From contig JAAFIF010000007.1 of the NCBI GenBank assembly GCA_013298625.1, positions 1-64,000 of the forward strand: 64,000 nt of DNA, in the 5' to 3' direction. This document shows, in pieces, positions 52,778 to 63,865 of the stretch (positions within the stretch are counted from its first letter, which is position 1; each line of letters starts with the position of its first letter). The position numbers were made by a program, and so were the translations under genes. The notes beneath the pieces are model-generated. The model was not told where the DNA came from and did no database searches. It saw nothing but the letters and a program-made list of their open reading frames with translations. This DNA comes from Myxococcales bacterium (GTDB taxonomy: Bacteria; Myxococcota_A; Polyangia; Polyangiales; Ga0077539).

Positions 52778-53734
52778 TCAGGGGCAGCGCCACTGGCAGT
52801 TGGCGTTGACTCGGCAGGTCGCCACGGTGTTGAGCGCGCCGCACGTCGCGTTGAACGTCGCCGAGCGCGACGGAATGCAGCACGCGCCTGCGAGGCCGAG
52901 CGGGCTCGTGCAAAGCGGCGTGGGGCTCCACACACACGTTCGCAGCACCGCAGTGGCCGTGGAGCATTGCGCCATGGTGGTGTACGCGCGGCAAAGCGCG
53001 CCGTTGGCGCCGGTGCGCGCGAGGCAGCAGCTCGGCACGCCAGAGTCCACGATGACGCCCGTGTCCACGATGACGCCCGTGTCGCGCAGCGTGACGTCGA
53101 TGCGCGACACGTCGGTCGAGGCGTCGGCGAGCACGCCCGAGTCCATCGGAGGCGTGGGGTTGCACACCATGGCGCCGCTCCACACGCAGACGCCGCCGCC
53201 GTCCGCGCGGTTGCAGCGATCGACGCCGAAGGACGAGAGCGTGGTGCAGAACGCAGCGTTGGCTGCGTTGATGGCGAGGCAGCAGTTCGGCGGCGGGCCC
53301 GCATCGACAGGGACACCCGAGTCGTTGCAGCGGGGCTCGAGGCTCCATGCGCAGGTGGTTCCGTCGTCGGCGGCGTTGCAGAGCGCGGGACCGTTGGGGT
53401 CGAGCGCGTCGCAGCGAGCCTGGTTGGCCATCGAGAACGCGCGGCAGCACGAGTTCGAAACGGACACGTCCATGGGCGCTGGCGCGTCTGGCTGCGACTG
53501 CACGTCGGGCGGCGAAACGCCGGTGTCCGTCGGCGTTCCGACGTCTTGCTCGACGACGCCGGAGTCCATGATCGTGCTCGAGTCGCGGACGACACCGCGG
53601 TCTGTCACCACGTCGGCGGGCTGCATCTCTCCGCCGCACGCGACGAGCGCGAGCGAACAGAGCGCGAGCGGCGCGAGCGAGCGAGCGATGAACACAGAGC
53701 TACGACCGAGAGAAGACAAGGGTGTACGCGTCAT
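52778..53734 (-). CDS. lipoprotein with four Cys-rich tandem repeats
   Basis: A 318-residue lipoprotein (SLAPLALCSLALVAC), a long Asp/Val/Thr linker, then four repeats of 35-43 residues. Each starts with a Cys pair and contains a second Cys, then C-x-W, for example CCRAFSMANQARCDAL with CAWSLEPRC, CCLAINAANAAFCTTL with CVWSGAMVC, CCLARTGANGALCRAY with CVWSPTPLC, and CCIPSRSATFNATCGAL with CQWRC. Five or six Cys per repeat suggest small disulfide-knotted modules. I do not know this repeat from a named family. Start ATG 53734. Confidence 0.83.
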   Translation of the reverse strand: MTRTPLSSLGRSSVFIARSLAPLALCSLALVACGGEMQPADVVTDRGVVRDSSTIMDSGVVEQDVGTPTDTGVSPPDVQSQPDAPAPMDVSVSNSCCRAFSMANQARCDALDPNGPALCNAADDGTTCAWSLEPRCNDSGVPVDAGPPPNCCLAINAANAAFCTTLSSFGVDRCNRADGGGVCVWSGAMVCNPTPPMDSGVLADASTDVSRIDVTLRDTGVIVDTGVIVDSGVPSCCLARTGANGALCRAYTTMAQCSTATAVLRTCVWSPTPLCTSPLGLAGACCIPSRSATFNATCGALNTVATCRVNANCQWRCP

Positions 53735-53827
53735 TCGATGGGTTCCTCCTGCGAAGAATCACGATGACGGTATCACACAGACCGCGCGCGTCCCTGCAAC
53801 CTGCGACGACGCGCTGCGGTCTGGCGC

Positions 53828-56254
<2,427 letters not shown>

Positions 56255-56434
56255 GGCGCTCACAACCAACGTAGCAACCCGCCGAGCGCGGGTGCTCGGT
56301 TGGGGCGCGCGAGGTTTCGTCGCTCGCCGCCCGTCGTCAAGGACTCACTTCGGGCGAGCGCGCGCGGCGTCGCGCAAGGGGCAATCGTCGACGTCGCGAG
56401 ATTTTCACGCAGGGTACAGTAGAGACAACAGTCC

Positions 56435-57004
56435 GTGCGTCACCCCCAGAGCTCGATCGGTCCCCTGTGCGCAGCGTTCGCTGTGTTTTCACTGACCAAC
56501 TGCGCGACCAACGCGGGCTCGACGCGCGCGACCACCGCCATCGGCGCCGCGGGGACGCCGACGCCCTCGCCCATCTCGCTCGCGCTCGACACGGTCGCGG
56601 GCGAGCCGCTCGAGCTCGCTTCGCTGCGCGGCCGCGCGGTGCTGGTGGTCGCGTTCAACCATGATGACCTTCGCTCGCAAGCGACGCTGCGCGAGGCCGA
56701 GCGCGTCGCGAGGGCGCATCGAGAGTCGCTCGTCGTCGTCGCGATGTGCGGAAATCCAGGGTCGCACCGCACCCTCCGCACGCTGCTCGAAGCCTTCACG
56801 CAAGTGCTCGAGCTGCGGCAGACCACGGTCGTCGTCGCCAGCGACGCCGTGCGCGAAGGCACCTCGCCGCTCGGCCCGATCGAGCACGTCCCCACGACGA
56901 TTCTGATCAACCGCGCGGGCGTGGTCTCGCGCACGGTCGTGGGACTGCTCGACCAGCAGGCGATCGAAGCGCTGGTCCGGCCCGCCCTTCCGCCGGGCGG
57001 CTGA
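56435..57004 (+). CDS. redoxin-like (AhpC/TSA-TlpA fold) lipoprotein lacking the CXXC motif
   Basis: A 189-residue lipoprotein (GTG start; AAFAVFSLTNC lipobox). The mature part has the thioredoxin-fold order: LDTVAGEPLELASLRGRAVL, VVVAMCGNPGSH and HVPTTILINRAGVVSRTVVG. The usual redox CXXC at the start of helix 1 is replaced by FNHDDLRS, so classical disulfide chemistry is unlikely, though a single Cys remains in AMCGNPGS. About 180 bases upstream (56255-56434) hold no gene. Confidence 0.83.
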   Translation: MRHPQSSIGPLCAAFAVFSLTNCATNAGSTRATTAIGAAGTPTPSPISLALDTVAGEPLELASLRGRAVLVVAFNHDDLRSQATLREAERVARAHRESLVVVAMCGNPGSHRTLRTLLEAFTQVLELRQTTVVVASDAVREGTSPLGPIEHVPTTILINRAGVVSRTVVGLLDQQAIEALVRPALPPGG

Positions 57005-57061
57005 GCCACGTTGCTGGTGATCGCGTCGGCGTTTTGCCCTACGCTCGCCCGCTCGAACGTC

Positions 57062-57748
57062 ATGACCAGCAGCACCAACGAACAGCACGCGCTCGTCGAG
57101 CGACACCGCGAGTACGCCGACGCGCTCGCGTTGGACATCCTTCGAGGGCTGCCGAAGTTCGTTCGCGCTGAAGACGTCAAGGCCGTGGCGCGCGAGGGCC
57201 TCGTCGAGAGCGCCACCCGCTACGATCCCACGCGCGGCGTGCAGTTCACGACCTTCGCGTACTATCGCATTCGAGGCGCGGTCTTCGACTGGGTGCGCGA
57301 GCAGGTCGAGAACGACCCGTATCACCTCGCCAAGGCCGCCGCGCACAGAGCGGTCGACGCCATCGCGCAGAGCGCTGCCGAGCGCGACAAGAGCCAGCCC
57401 GCCGTCGACGCGCAATCCGAAGCTGCCAACACCCTCGACGGGTTGATCGACGGCGCGGTGGCGTCGTTCATGTTGGGCGAGGCCGCGGCGTACTACGAGC
57501 CCGATCACCAGAAGAAGAACACGCCCGAGCACGACCTCGGCGAGCGCGAAGCCGCTGTCTTCATCCGCTCGGTGGTCAAAGAGCTGCCCGAGCGAGAGTG
57601 CACGATGCTCGAGCAGGTCTACTTCGGCGGAAAGACCATCGAGCAAGCGGGCCAGAGCATGGGTCTCTCGAAGAGCTGGGCCTCGCGACTGCACGCCAGG
57701 GCGCTCAAGCTCATGAAAGAAAAACTTCCGCTCGAGTACGCAACCTGA
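57062..57748 (+). CDS. FliA/WhiG-type RNA polymerase sigma factor
   Basis: A 228-residue sigma-70 family member. Region 2 reads FVRAEDVKAVAREGLVESAT, then RYDPTRGVQFTTFAYYRIRG, the style of FliA-like factors. Region 4 is ELPERECTMLEQVYFGGKTI followed by GLSKSWASRLHARA. Region 3 is poorly conserved. It precedes the YscI-like rod protein gene by 92 bases on the same strand, which may be a target or partner. Confidence 0.88.
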   Translation: MTSSTNEQHALVERHREYADALALDILRGLPKFVRAEDVKAVAREGLVESATRYDPTRGVQFTTFAYYRIRGAVFDWVREQVENDPYHLAKAAAHRAVDAIAQSAAERDKSQPAVDAQSEAANTLDGLIDGAVASFMLGEAAAYYEPDHQKKNTPEHDLGEREAAVFIRSVVKELPERECTMLEQVYFGGKTIEQAGQSMGLSKSWASRLHARALKLMKEKLPLEYAT

Positions 57749-57840
57749 GCGAGGCCCCGGTGATAGCGCCCCCCGCGCGGCGAAGTGTCCATCGCATTGG
57801 GCGATTGGGCCCCACGCCGACGCGAAGGAGCACGACACTC

Positions 57841-58305
57841 ATGGGATCGAACATCACCGCGGGCGCCGCGACCGCAGCGCCGCCCCCGCGCGCCGGACGC
57901 ATCGAGAGCGCGCAGCCAACGACGGGCGTCCAACGATTCAGCGAGCTGCTCGGGCCGCGCGAGCGCCCCGCAGCACAAGCGAACACCACTCCGACGACGG
58001 CACCCGCCCAGCCCGCGCAGAGCGCAGCGGCTGCCCACGTGTACGGGCCGCCGAGGACGCAGCCCGCGCAAGGGCCAGAGGCGCTGACCGACGCGGGGCG
58101 AAGGCTGCTCTCGCGCATCTCGCGGGGAGAGCGCTTCGTCGAGCAAGTCGTGCGGGGCGCGTCCAGCGGAGCTGCGTATACGCCTGCTGATTTGCTGGCG
58201 ATTCAAGCGCAGGTGTATCGCTATACGCAGGAGGTCGAGCTGCTCTCGAAGTTCGTCGACCGCGCGACCAACACGGTCAAGACCGTGCTTCAGCAGGGCA
58301 GCTGA
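57841..58305 (+). CDS. type III secretion inner rod-like protein (EscI/YscI/HrpB family)
   Basis: A 154-residue protein with a Pro/Ala/Thr-rich N-terminal 90 residues and a C-terminal helical stretch YTPADLLAIQAQVYRYTQE then VELLSKFVDRATNTVKTVLQ. That stretch matches the YscI/HrpB domain, in which a Q-x-x-V-Y-R-Y-x-Q-E helix is conserved. Such rod proteins are secreted and assemble inside the needle complex. No other type III secretion gene is in the window, so it is an orphan here. The upstream sigma factor makes a regulated unit plausible. Confidence 0.8.
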   Translation: MGSNITAGAATAAPPPRAGRIESAQPTTGVQRFSELLGPRERPAAQANTTPTTAPAQPAQSAAAAHVYGPPRTQPAQGPEALTDAGRRLLSRISRGERFVEQVVRGASSGAAYTPADLLAIQAQVYRYTQEVELLSKFVDRATNTVKTVLQQGS

Positions 58306-59225
58306 GCGGCCAGCATCGCCGCGCCGTACACGCCCGCCGAGTCGCCGAGCTCGTTGCGCACCACGGGCGTGAGCCACTCGTCGTTGAACACCATGGAGCG
58401 CGCCGCGGCGACCCCGTCCGTGTAGAGCGCGTCGCAGTGCGAGAGGCCGCCGCCGAGGACGATGCACGAGGGGTCGAGGACGTCGACGAGCGTCGCGAGC
58501 CCGCGGCCGAAGGCCCACACGAGAGCGTCGAGCGCGGCGCTAGCGTGCGGGTCTTCTCTCGCGGTCGCGCGGGCGATGATCTCTTTTGCGCTCGCGTGGC
58601 GGCGCGCGAGCCGCTCGTAGTGCTGCTCGAGCGCGGGGCCGCTCGCGTAGCGCTCGAGGCAACCGCGCTGGCCGCAGTAACATTCGAGCGCGTCGGGACC
58701 GGTGCGAACGGGGTGGTGGCCCCACTCGCCAGCGATCCCGTGCAGGCCCGGCCAGAGGCGTCCGCGCAGGACGAGGCCGCCGCCGACGCCGGTGCCCATG
58801 ATCACGCCGAAGACGACCCCGTCGCGGTGAGCGCGGCCCGCGCCGAGCAGGGTCTCGGCGAGCGCGAAGCAGTTGGCGTCGTTGTCGAACGCCACGGGAC
58901 GAGACAATCGCGAGGACAATTGCTGGCGAAATGGCTTTCCGTTGAGGCAGGTGGCGTTGGAGTTCTTGACGGCTCCGTCGCTGCGTCGGACGCCGCCCGG
59001 CATCGCGACTCCGACGCGCAACGGAGTCGCAGAGGTTCGCGACTCGACGCGCTCGATGAGCGAGGAGCACTGAGAGAGGACGGCTTCGTAGCCCTCGTGC
59101 GCGAGGGTGTCGCAGCGCTCGCGAGAGAGCTCGTCGAAGGCACGGTCGTCGTCGCGGAGCCTGAGGACGACGGCTTCGATCTTCGTTCCGCCGAGGTCGA
59201 CGCCGAGCACGAGCGAGTCGGTCAT
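58290..59225 (-). CDS. ROK-family sugar kinase
   Basis: A 311-residue ATP-dependent sugar kinase. The N-terminal phosphate loop is LGVDLGGTKIEAVVL, the sugar-binding GVGGGLVL is normal, and zinc ligands lie in GHHPVRTG and ECYCGQRGCLER (the ROK CxCGxxGCxE motif). The likely substrate is glucose or a related sugar. Its ATG overlaps the stop of the GH31 gene by four bases, so a secreted glycosidase and a cytoplasmic sugar kinase are translated together. Confidence 0.93.
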   Translation of the reverse strand: MTDSLVLGVDLGGTKIEAVVLRLRDDDRAFDELSRERCDTLAHEGYEAVLSQCSSLIERVESRTSATPLRVGVAMPGGVRRSDGAVKNSNATCLNGKPFRQQLSSRLSRPVAFDNDANCFALAETLLGAGRAHRDGVVFGVIMGTGVGGGLVLRGRLWPGLHGIAGEWGHHPVRTGPDALECYCGQRGCLERYASGPALEQHYERLARRHASAKEIIARATAREDPHASAALDALVWAFGRGLATLVDVLDPSCIVLGGGLSHCDALYTDGVAAARSMVFNDEWLTPVVRNELGDSAGVYGAAMLAAQLPC

Positions 59226-61825
59226 CGCGCGACCACCGTCTGCGCGCCGCGCACGGTGATGAAGAGCTCTCGCGACGCCGGGTCGAAGGCCCAGCAGCTC
59301 GAACACACGCCCGATCGCACGTCAGCCAGCGGGCTCGCAGCGAGCGCTGCGCCGGCCTCGACGCTCACCGTCGCGGGGGGAGCCATCGTCGCTCCGAGTC
59401 GATTCTGCCAGTCGATTTGCAGTCGAAGCTCCGATGCTTCGCGGCCGGGCTGCCACTGAACGCGCACCGATCCGTCCATCGACTGCGCGGTGATCGCCGA
59501 GCCGTCCGCCACGGTGATGCTTCGAAGCGCGCCCGCGACGACCCGCGCGCGAAGGACGCTCGCGCGGTCTGTCGCGTCGACGATGGTCGGATCGTCCGTC
59601 GCAGCCAACGTGGCGACGTCCTCGGCGAGCAGCGGAATCACCGCAGATTGCCTCACGAACAACAGCGGCCGCCCGAGGGGAGCGTCCATCATCACGTCCG
59701 TCGGGCCCGTGAAGGCCTCGCGCGTGGACCAGTGCACCCACGTCCCCGGCGGCACGTGCACCCTGCGCTGCGTGACGCCGGGCTCGATCACGGGCACCGC
59801 GTACAGGTCGTCGCCGAGCAGGTACGCCCATCCGTCGCTGCGCGCGCCGCGATCGCTGGGAAACGCCAGAGAAAGCGCGCGTACGGGCGGCGTCCCGTCG
59901 CGCGAAGCGGCGATGGCGAGCGTGCGAAAGTACGGGATCAGCGCGTCGTGCAGCCGCGCGAGGTCGCGGTAGATGCGCGTGGCCTCGGCGTCGTACTGCC
60001 AGGGGTTGTGGCTCTCGCCGCCGCCGCCGAGCTGCATGTACGGCGCGAGCGCAGAGTGCTCGGCCCAGCGCAGAAGCGCCTCGCGCGTGGGCGTTCCGCC
60101 GCGGTATCCGCCGGTGTCCGAGGCGAACGAAGGAAACCCCGAGGCAGAGAGGTTGATGAGCCCCGCGACCGCCGCGGGCAAGCCGCCGACCGCCGTTGCT
60201 TCGGCGCGCGCGAAGTCGTTGTCGAGGTCGCCCGGCCAGATGATGTCGCACACCGCCTGCCCGCCCCACGACGACGCGCGCACCAGCAGAAACCCGTCGC
60301 CGCCCGCGTGCTCGTCGAGCGCGGTGCGATACGCGCGGTGGTACCACTGCGGAAACAGCGACGGAGCCGTGCGCGGATCGTCGTGCATCGCGAAGCTCCA
60401 CTGCGGCCGCTGCGCGAGCACCTCGTGCACGATGTCCTCGCCGTAATCGAGCTTGAACGCGCGCACTCCGAGCGAGATCACCGGCTGCAGCCTCCCGGAC
60501 CACAGCGCGCTCGCGGCGGGCTGGGTGAAATCGGGGATCGCTCCGTTCGCCTGCATTCCGCCTGGGTTTCCGGTGTTGGCCGGAGAGACGAACGCCGCGG
60601 GCGGGTCGCCGTAGCGCACCAGTTGGCCGCGGTCGCGCAGCTGCCCGAAGAGCTCTTCGCTGGGGTTGCTGACGGCGCCGTCCGCGTCGATCGCGTCGAG
60701 GTACGGCGTGTGCCACACGAGCACGCGATAGCCCAGCGCTGCGAGCTCGCGAAACATCGACGGCGGATCGGGAAACCGCGCTTCGTCTACGACCGAGTCG
60801 TTGTACGAGCGCTGCCAGGGGTTATCGATCCAGATCGTGGTCGTGGGGATGCCTTCGGCCCGCAGCCGACGCGCGTCCGAGAGCAGCTCGTCCCGCGAAC
60901 GCCACACGTTGCGCCACTGCATGTGCCCGTGCGCCCACAGCGGCGGCAGCCGCGGAAGCCCGCTCTGCTGCGTAAATCGCTGGATGATCTTCACCGGGTC
61001 GGGGTCGACGAAGAAGAGCAGCTCGAGCCGCGCGCTCTCGAACGTGGCGCTCACGACAGCGCTGTCCGTCGCAGCCACGTCGAAGGCGCCCGCGTGGCGC
61101 GAGCGCACGAAGAGCCCATAGCCCCGCGAGTTGACGAAGAACGGCACCGGAACGTGCGTCTCGTTCGTCCCCGAGTCGGTCCCCCCGAGGTGCAGCTGCA
61201 TCGGGACGATCGAGCCCTTCGCGTCGGTGCTGCGAAATCGCTCGCCGAACCCTACGTACGCGCCGTCGTCCGACGCGAGGTTGAGCCGCAGCATCGCGGC
61301 GCTCTCGGCGTCGGCCTCGATGGTCAACGAGTACACAGCCTCGCTCACCCGCGCGGCGCGCACGGTGACCGCGCCGCCTGCGCCGCTCTCGCTCGCGAGC
61401 ACCAGCGCGCCGTCAGCCCGCGCTTCTCGAAGGACCGAAGGGGCGACCCAGCTCACGCCAGGCTGCCGCTGCGCGCGCGGGTCGTGAAAGGCAGTGCGCG
61501 ATGCGCCGCCGCGACGCGCGCCGAGCTCGAGCCACGGTCGACCGCTCGCGCCGCGAGCGACCGGCAGCGCATCTGCGCCCGCGAGCACCAGCGAATCGCC
61601 TCGGTTTCCGGCGGTGATCGCGCCGCGCTCGTCGCCTGCGCGAACGGTCTCGGCGCGCGAGTCCGCGTCGCTCGGGATGATCGATGCGTCCGCGTCCGGG
61701 CTCGCCTCGCGCGCTGCGTCCCCCGACGCGCTCGCGTCCGCAGGAGTGTTGCGCCCTGGGCAGCCCGCGACGCACACCGCGGACAGCCCGACAACTACGG
61801 TCCATTGGTTCGATCGCACGTTCAT
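59222..61825 (-). CDS. GH31-family alpha-glycosidase, lipoprotein
   Basis: An 867-residue enzyme with a lipoprotein signal (VVVGLSAVCVAGC), an Asp/Ala linker, an N-terminal beta domain (GFGERFRSTDAKGS), and the GH31 barrel. The nucleophile Asp is in AFKLDYGEDI and the acid/base Asp in FASDTGGYRGG. PPLWAHGHMQW matches the start of the barrel. It releases sugars from alpha-glycosides at the cell surface; specificity is not readable. The start at 61825 lies against the conserved structured element (61827-61955), which would form its 5' flank. Confidence 0.92.
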   Translation of the reverse strand: MNVRSNQWTVVVGLSAVCVAGCPGRNTPADASASGDAAREASPDADASIIPSDADSRAETVRAGDERGAITAGNRGDSLVLAGADALPVARGASGRPWLELGARRGGASRTAFHDPRAQRQPGVSWVAPSVLREARADGALVLASESGAGGAVTVRAARVSEAVYSLTIEADAESAAMLRLNLASDDGAYVGFGERFRSTDAKGSIVPMQLHLGGTDSGTNETHVPVPFFVNSRGYGLFVRSRHAGAFDVAATDSAVVSATFESARLELLFFVDPDPVKIIQRFTQQSGLPRLPPLWAHGHMQWRNVWRSRDELLSDARRLRAEGIPTTTIWIDNPWQRSYNDSVVDEARFPDPPSMFRELAALGYRVLVWHTPYLDAIDADGAVSNPSEELFGQLRDRGQLVRYGDPPAAFVSPANTGNPGGMQANGAIPDFTQPAASALWSGRLQPVISLGVRAFKLDYGEDIVHEVLAQRPQWSFAMHDDPRTAPSLFPQWYHRAYRTALDEHAGGDGFLLVRASSWGGQAVCDIIWPGDLDNDFARAEATAVGGLPAAVAGLINLSASGFPSFASDTGGYRGGTPTREALLRWAEHSALAPYMQLGGGGESHNPWQYDAEATRIYRDLARLHDALIPYFRTLAIAASRDGTPPVRALSLAFPSDRGARSDGWAYLLGDDLYAVPVIEPGVTQRRVHVPPGTWVHWSTREAFTGPTDVMMDAPLGRPLLFVRQSAVIPLLAEDVATLAATDDPTIVDATDRASVLRARVVAGALRSITVADGSAITAQSMDGSVRVQWQPGREASELRLQIDWQNRLGATMAPPATVSVEAGAALAASPLADVRSGVCSSCWAFDPASRELFITVRGAQTVVAR

Positions 61826-61826
61826 C

Positions 61827-61955
61827 GCTCTAAACCAATACCGCGACTGTCGTCGTAGTTGTCTCCGTTCGCGGTCTTGGCTTGACTTGATTTCAGCGGC
61901 TCGTTGAAAGAGCCGATCCGCTTGGGCATCTTCGATGCCCGTCGCGGGCGCGGTA
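61827..61955 (+). ncRNA. conserved structured element, copy 2
   Basis: A second copy of the block found at 3809-3927: GCTCTAAACCAATACCGCGA ... TTGACTTGATTTC ... CCGCTTGGGCATC ... GATGCCCGTCGCGGGCGCGG ... The GGGCATC/GATGCCC hairpin is perfect and the first stem is kept with small changes. Between the hairpins the two copies differ: here an extra hairpin CGGCTC-GTTGAAA-GAGCCG is present. CCCGTAGGG follows at 61962, resembling CCCGTCGGG at the first site. No tRNA 5' half precedes it, because the upstream sequence is coding. Both copies have the same orientation and lie between divergent genes, just upstream of a plus-strand gene. Confidence 0.55.
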
Positions 61956-62024
61956 TAGAGCCCCGTAGGGTACACCCGCGGATCGCGATCGCCGTCGCAA
62001 CCGTGGTAACGGTCGCGCGCCGCC

Positions 62025-62975
62025 ATGGTCGACCTTTCGTACCGATCGAGCCTCAAGAACATCGCCGTCGAAGAGCCCATCGACCTGCTCGTGCATCGCC
62101 CGCTCGGATACGTGATCGCGAGGCTGTGTTTCTCCACGCCGATCACGCCCGATCAGCTCACGATCGTCTCGATGCTCGTCGGCGTCGCGGCCGGAGGGCT
62201 CGTGTGGGCGAGCCTCGGCCGCGAGGGATTCGGGCTGCTTCCGCAGGCTGCGGCGCTGTTCGTCCTCTCCGCGGTGATCGACTGCAGCGACGGGCAGCTC
62301 GCGCGCATGCGGCAGTCGAGCTCGAGCTTCGGACGCATGCTCGACGGTGCGGTGGACGCGGTGGTTCAGGTCGCTGTCGTCCCCGCGGCGATCGCGCACA
62401 TGTTCGTGCGCCGCGGGGGCGCCTCGCACGCGGACGCCTGGCTGTGGGCGATCGCCGGCGTGCTCGCGATCCTCGCGGGGATGCGCCACACGACCATCTA
62501 CGACCACTACAAGAACCTCTGGGCGCGCAACGCCACGGCGAAGCACGCGGACTGCGACGACCTCGAGGACCTCGATCGCGAGCTCGCCTCCGCGCGGGCG
62601 AAGGGCCCCCTGTCGTGGCTGGACCTCTTTCGCTTCGCGATGTACCGGACGCACTTGCAGTTGGTCGCAGCGACGATGCGCTGGATCGACCCGCACATCC
62701 CGACGAGCTTTCGCGCGATGCCGCCGTACACCGAGGCGCGCGGCGAGCGATACGCGCGCGCGCAGCGAGGGCTGATGCGCGCGTGGTCGTTCTTCGGCGT
62801 GGGGACGCACATCTTCGCGATGGCGCTCAGCATCGCGATGAATCGACTCGAAGCGTACATCGTCTTGCGGCTCGTGCTCTTCAACGCCGCGCTGCTGGCG
62901 CTCGTCCCGATGCAGCGCCGCGCGTCGCGCGAGTTCTTCACGAGCGAGACGGCAGAGGACCAAGGCCATGCGTGA
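62025..62975 (+). CDS. CDP-alcohol phosphotransferase family membrane protein
   Basis: A 316-residue integral membrane enzyme. The CDP-alcohol phosphatidyltransferase motif D-x2-DG-x2-AR-x8-G-x3-D-x3-D is complete (D86, D89, G90, A93, R94, G103, D107, D111). About six membrane segments surround it. The central hydrophilic loop carries EDLDRELASARAKG. It joins a CDP-activated headgroup and an alcohol or lipid acceptor. Its stop overlaps the next gene, a nucleotidyltransferase that could supply the CDP-activated substrate. Confidence 0.9.
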   Translation: MVDLSYRSSLKNIAVEEPIDLLVHRPLGYVIARLCFSTPITPDQLTIVSMLVGVAAGGLVWASLGREGFGLLPQAAALFVLSAVIDCSDGQLARMRQSSSSFGRMLDGAVDAVVQVAVVPAAIAHMFVRRGGASHADAWLWAIAGVLAILAGMRHTTIYDHYKNLWARNATAKHADCDDLEDLDRELASARAKGPLSWLDLFRFAMYRTHLQLVAATMRWIDPHIPTSFRAMPPYTEARGERYARAQRGLMRAWSFFGVGTHIFAMALSIAMNRLEAYIVLRLVLFNAALLALVPMQRRASREFFTSETAEDQGHA

Positions 62976-63729
62976 GAACACTGGATACTGTGCGATTTTG
63001 CTGTGCGCCGGCGTCGGCTCGCGGCTGCGTCCGTTGACCGATGACCGGCCGAAGTGCCTCGTCCCGCTGGGCTCGACGACGATGCTCGCGCTCGCGCTCG
63101 GCGCGCTCGAGCGCAGCGAGGTCGTCTCGCGCGTGGTGATCGTGACCGGCTACCGCGCCGAGATGGTGCGCGCCGAGGCGGCTCGGTCGAAGCTGCCGGT
63201 GTCCTTCGCGCACAGCGATCGCTACGAGAGCACGCAGAACGTGGTGTCGCTGGACGTGGGCTTGAGCGAGCGCCGCGCGGGCGAGCCGTGGATGAAGCTC
63301 GATGGCGACCTGATCGTGGACCCGGCGATCGTCCACGCGCTCGCGGGCGGCGCGGCGCGGGTGGCCGTGGACACGTCGGCGCACGTCGGAGCCGAAGAGA
63401 TGAAAGTGCTCGTCGATCGCGGAAGGATCACGGCGTTTGGCAAGGGGCTGAGCCCCAAGCGCTGCGCGGGCGAGTCGATCGGGGTCGAGGCCTTCAGCGG
63501 GGCGGGCGCTGAGCGAGTGGCGGCGGCGATTCGGACCGCGGTTCAGCGGGGACGCAGCGATCTGTACTACGAAGACGTGTACAACGACGTCCTGGCCGAG
63601 GTGGCGTTCGAGCCGTTGGCCGTGGACGCGCGCGCGTGGATCGAAGTGGACGACCTCGAGGATCTCTCGCGCGCCGAAGCGTTGATCGCGAGCGATCCGA
63701 GGTTCGGTTCGACCCCAGTGCAAGCGTGA
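62968..63729 (+). CDS. sugar- or alcohol-phosphate nucleotidyltransferase
   Basis: A 253-residue NTP transferase. The P-loop-like signature is LLCAGVGSRLRPLTDDRPKC, and the metal-binding Asp lies in WMKLDGDLIVD. It resembles cytidylyltransferases acting on inositol- or alkyl-phosphates more than long UTP-type glucose-1-phosphate enzymes. It overlaps the CDP-alcohol phosphotransferase by eight bases, so the likely product is a CDP-alcohol for that enzyme. Confidence 0.88.
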   Translation: MRENTGYCAILLCAGVGSRLRPLTDDRPKCLVPLGSTTMLALALGALERSEVVSRVVIVTGYRAEMVRAEAARSKLPVSFAHSDRYESTQNVVSLDVGLSERRAGEPWMKLDGDLIVDPAIVHALAGGAARVAVDTSAHVGAEEMKVLVDRGRITAFGKGLSPKRCAGESIGVEAFSGAGAERVAAAIRTAVQRGRSDLYYEDVYNDVLAEVAFEPLAVDARAWIEVDDLEDLSRAEALIASDPRFGSTPVQA

Positions 63730-63865
63730 AAGACCGAGCGCCCTCGGCGCGTACAACAGCCGGCAGCGCGGTTTCGACGCAGAATGTCACGCCGTTGCCG
63801 CAGAGTTGCTGCGCGTGATAGACAGCGGCCGCTCTGGGCAACCAGAGACAAGGATTCTCTCAACA

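Noticed and set aside
61827..61990. A third interrupted tRNA around the second element copy
   Set aside because: The 5' side is the start of the GH31 coding sequence and cannot form acceptor or D arms; the 3' side has only CCCGTAGGG and no T arm or CCA.
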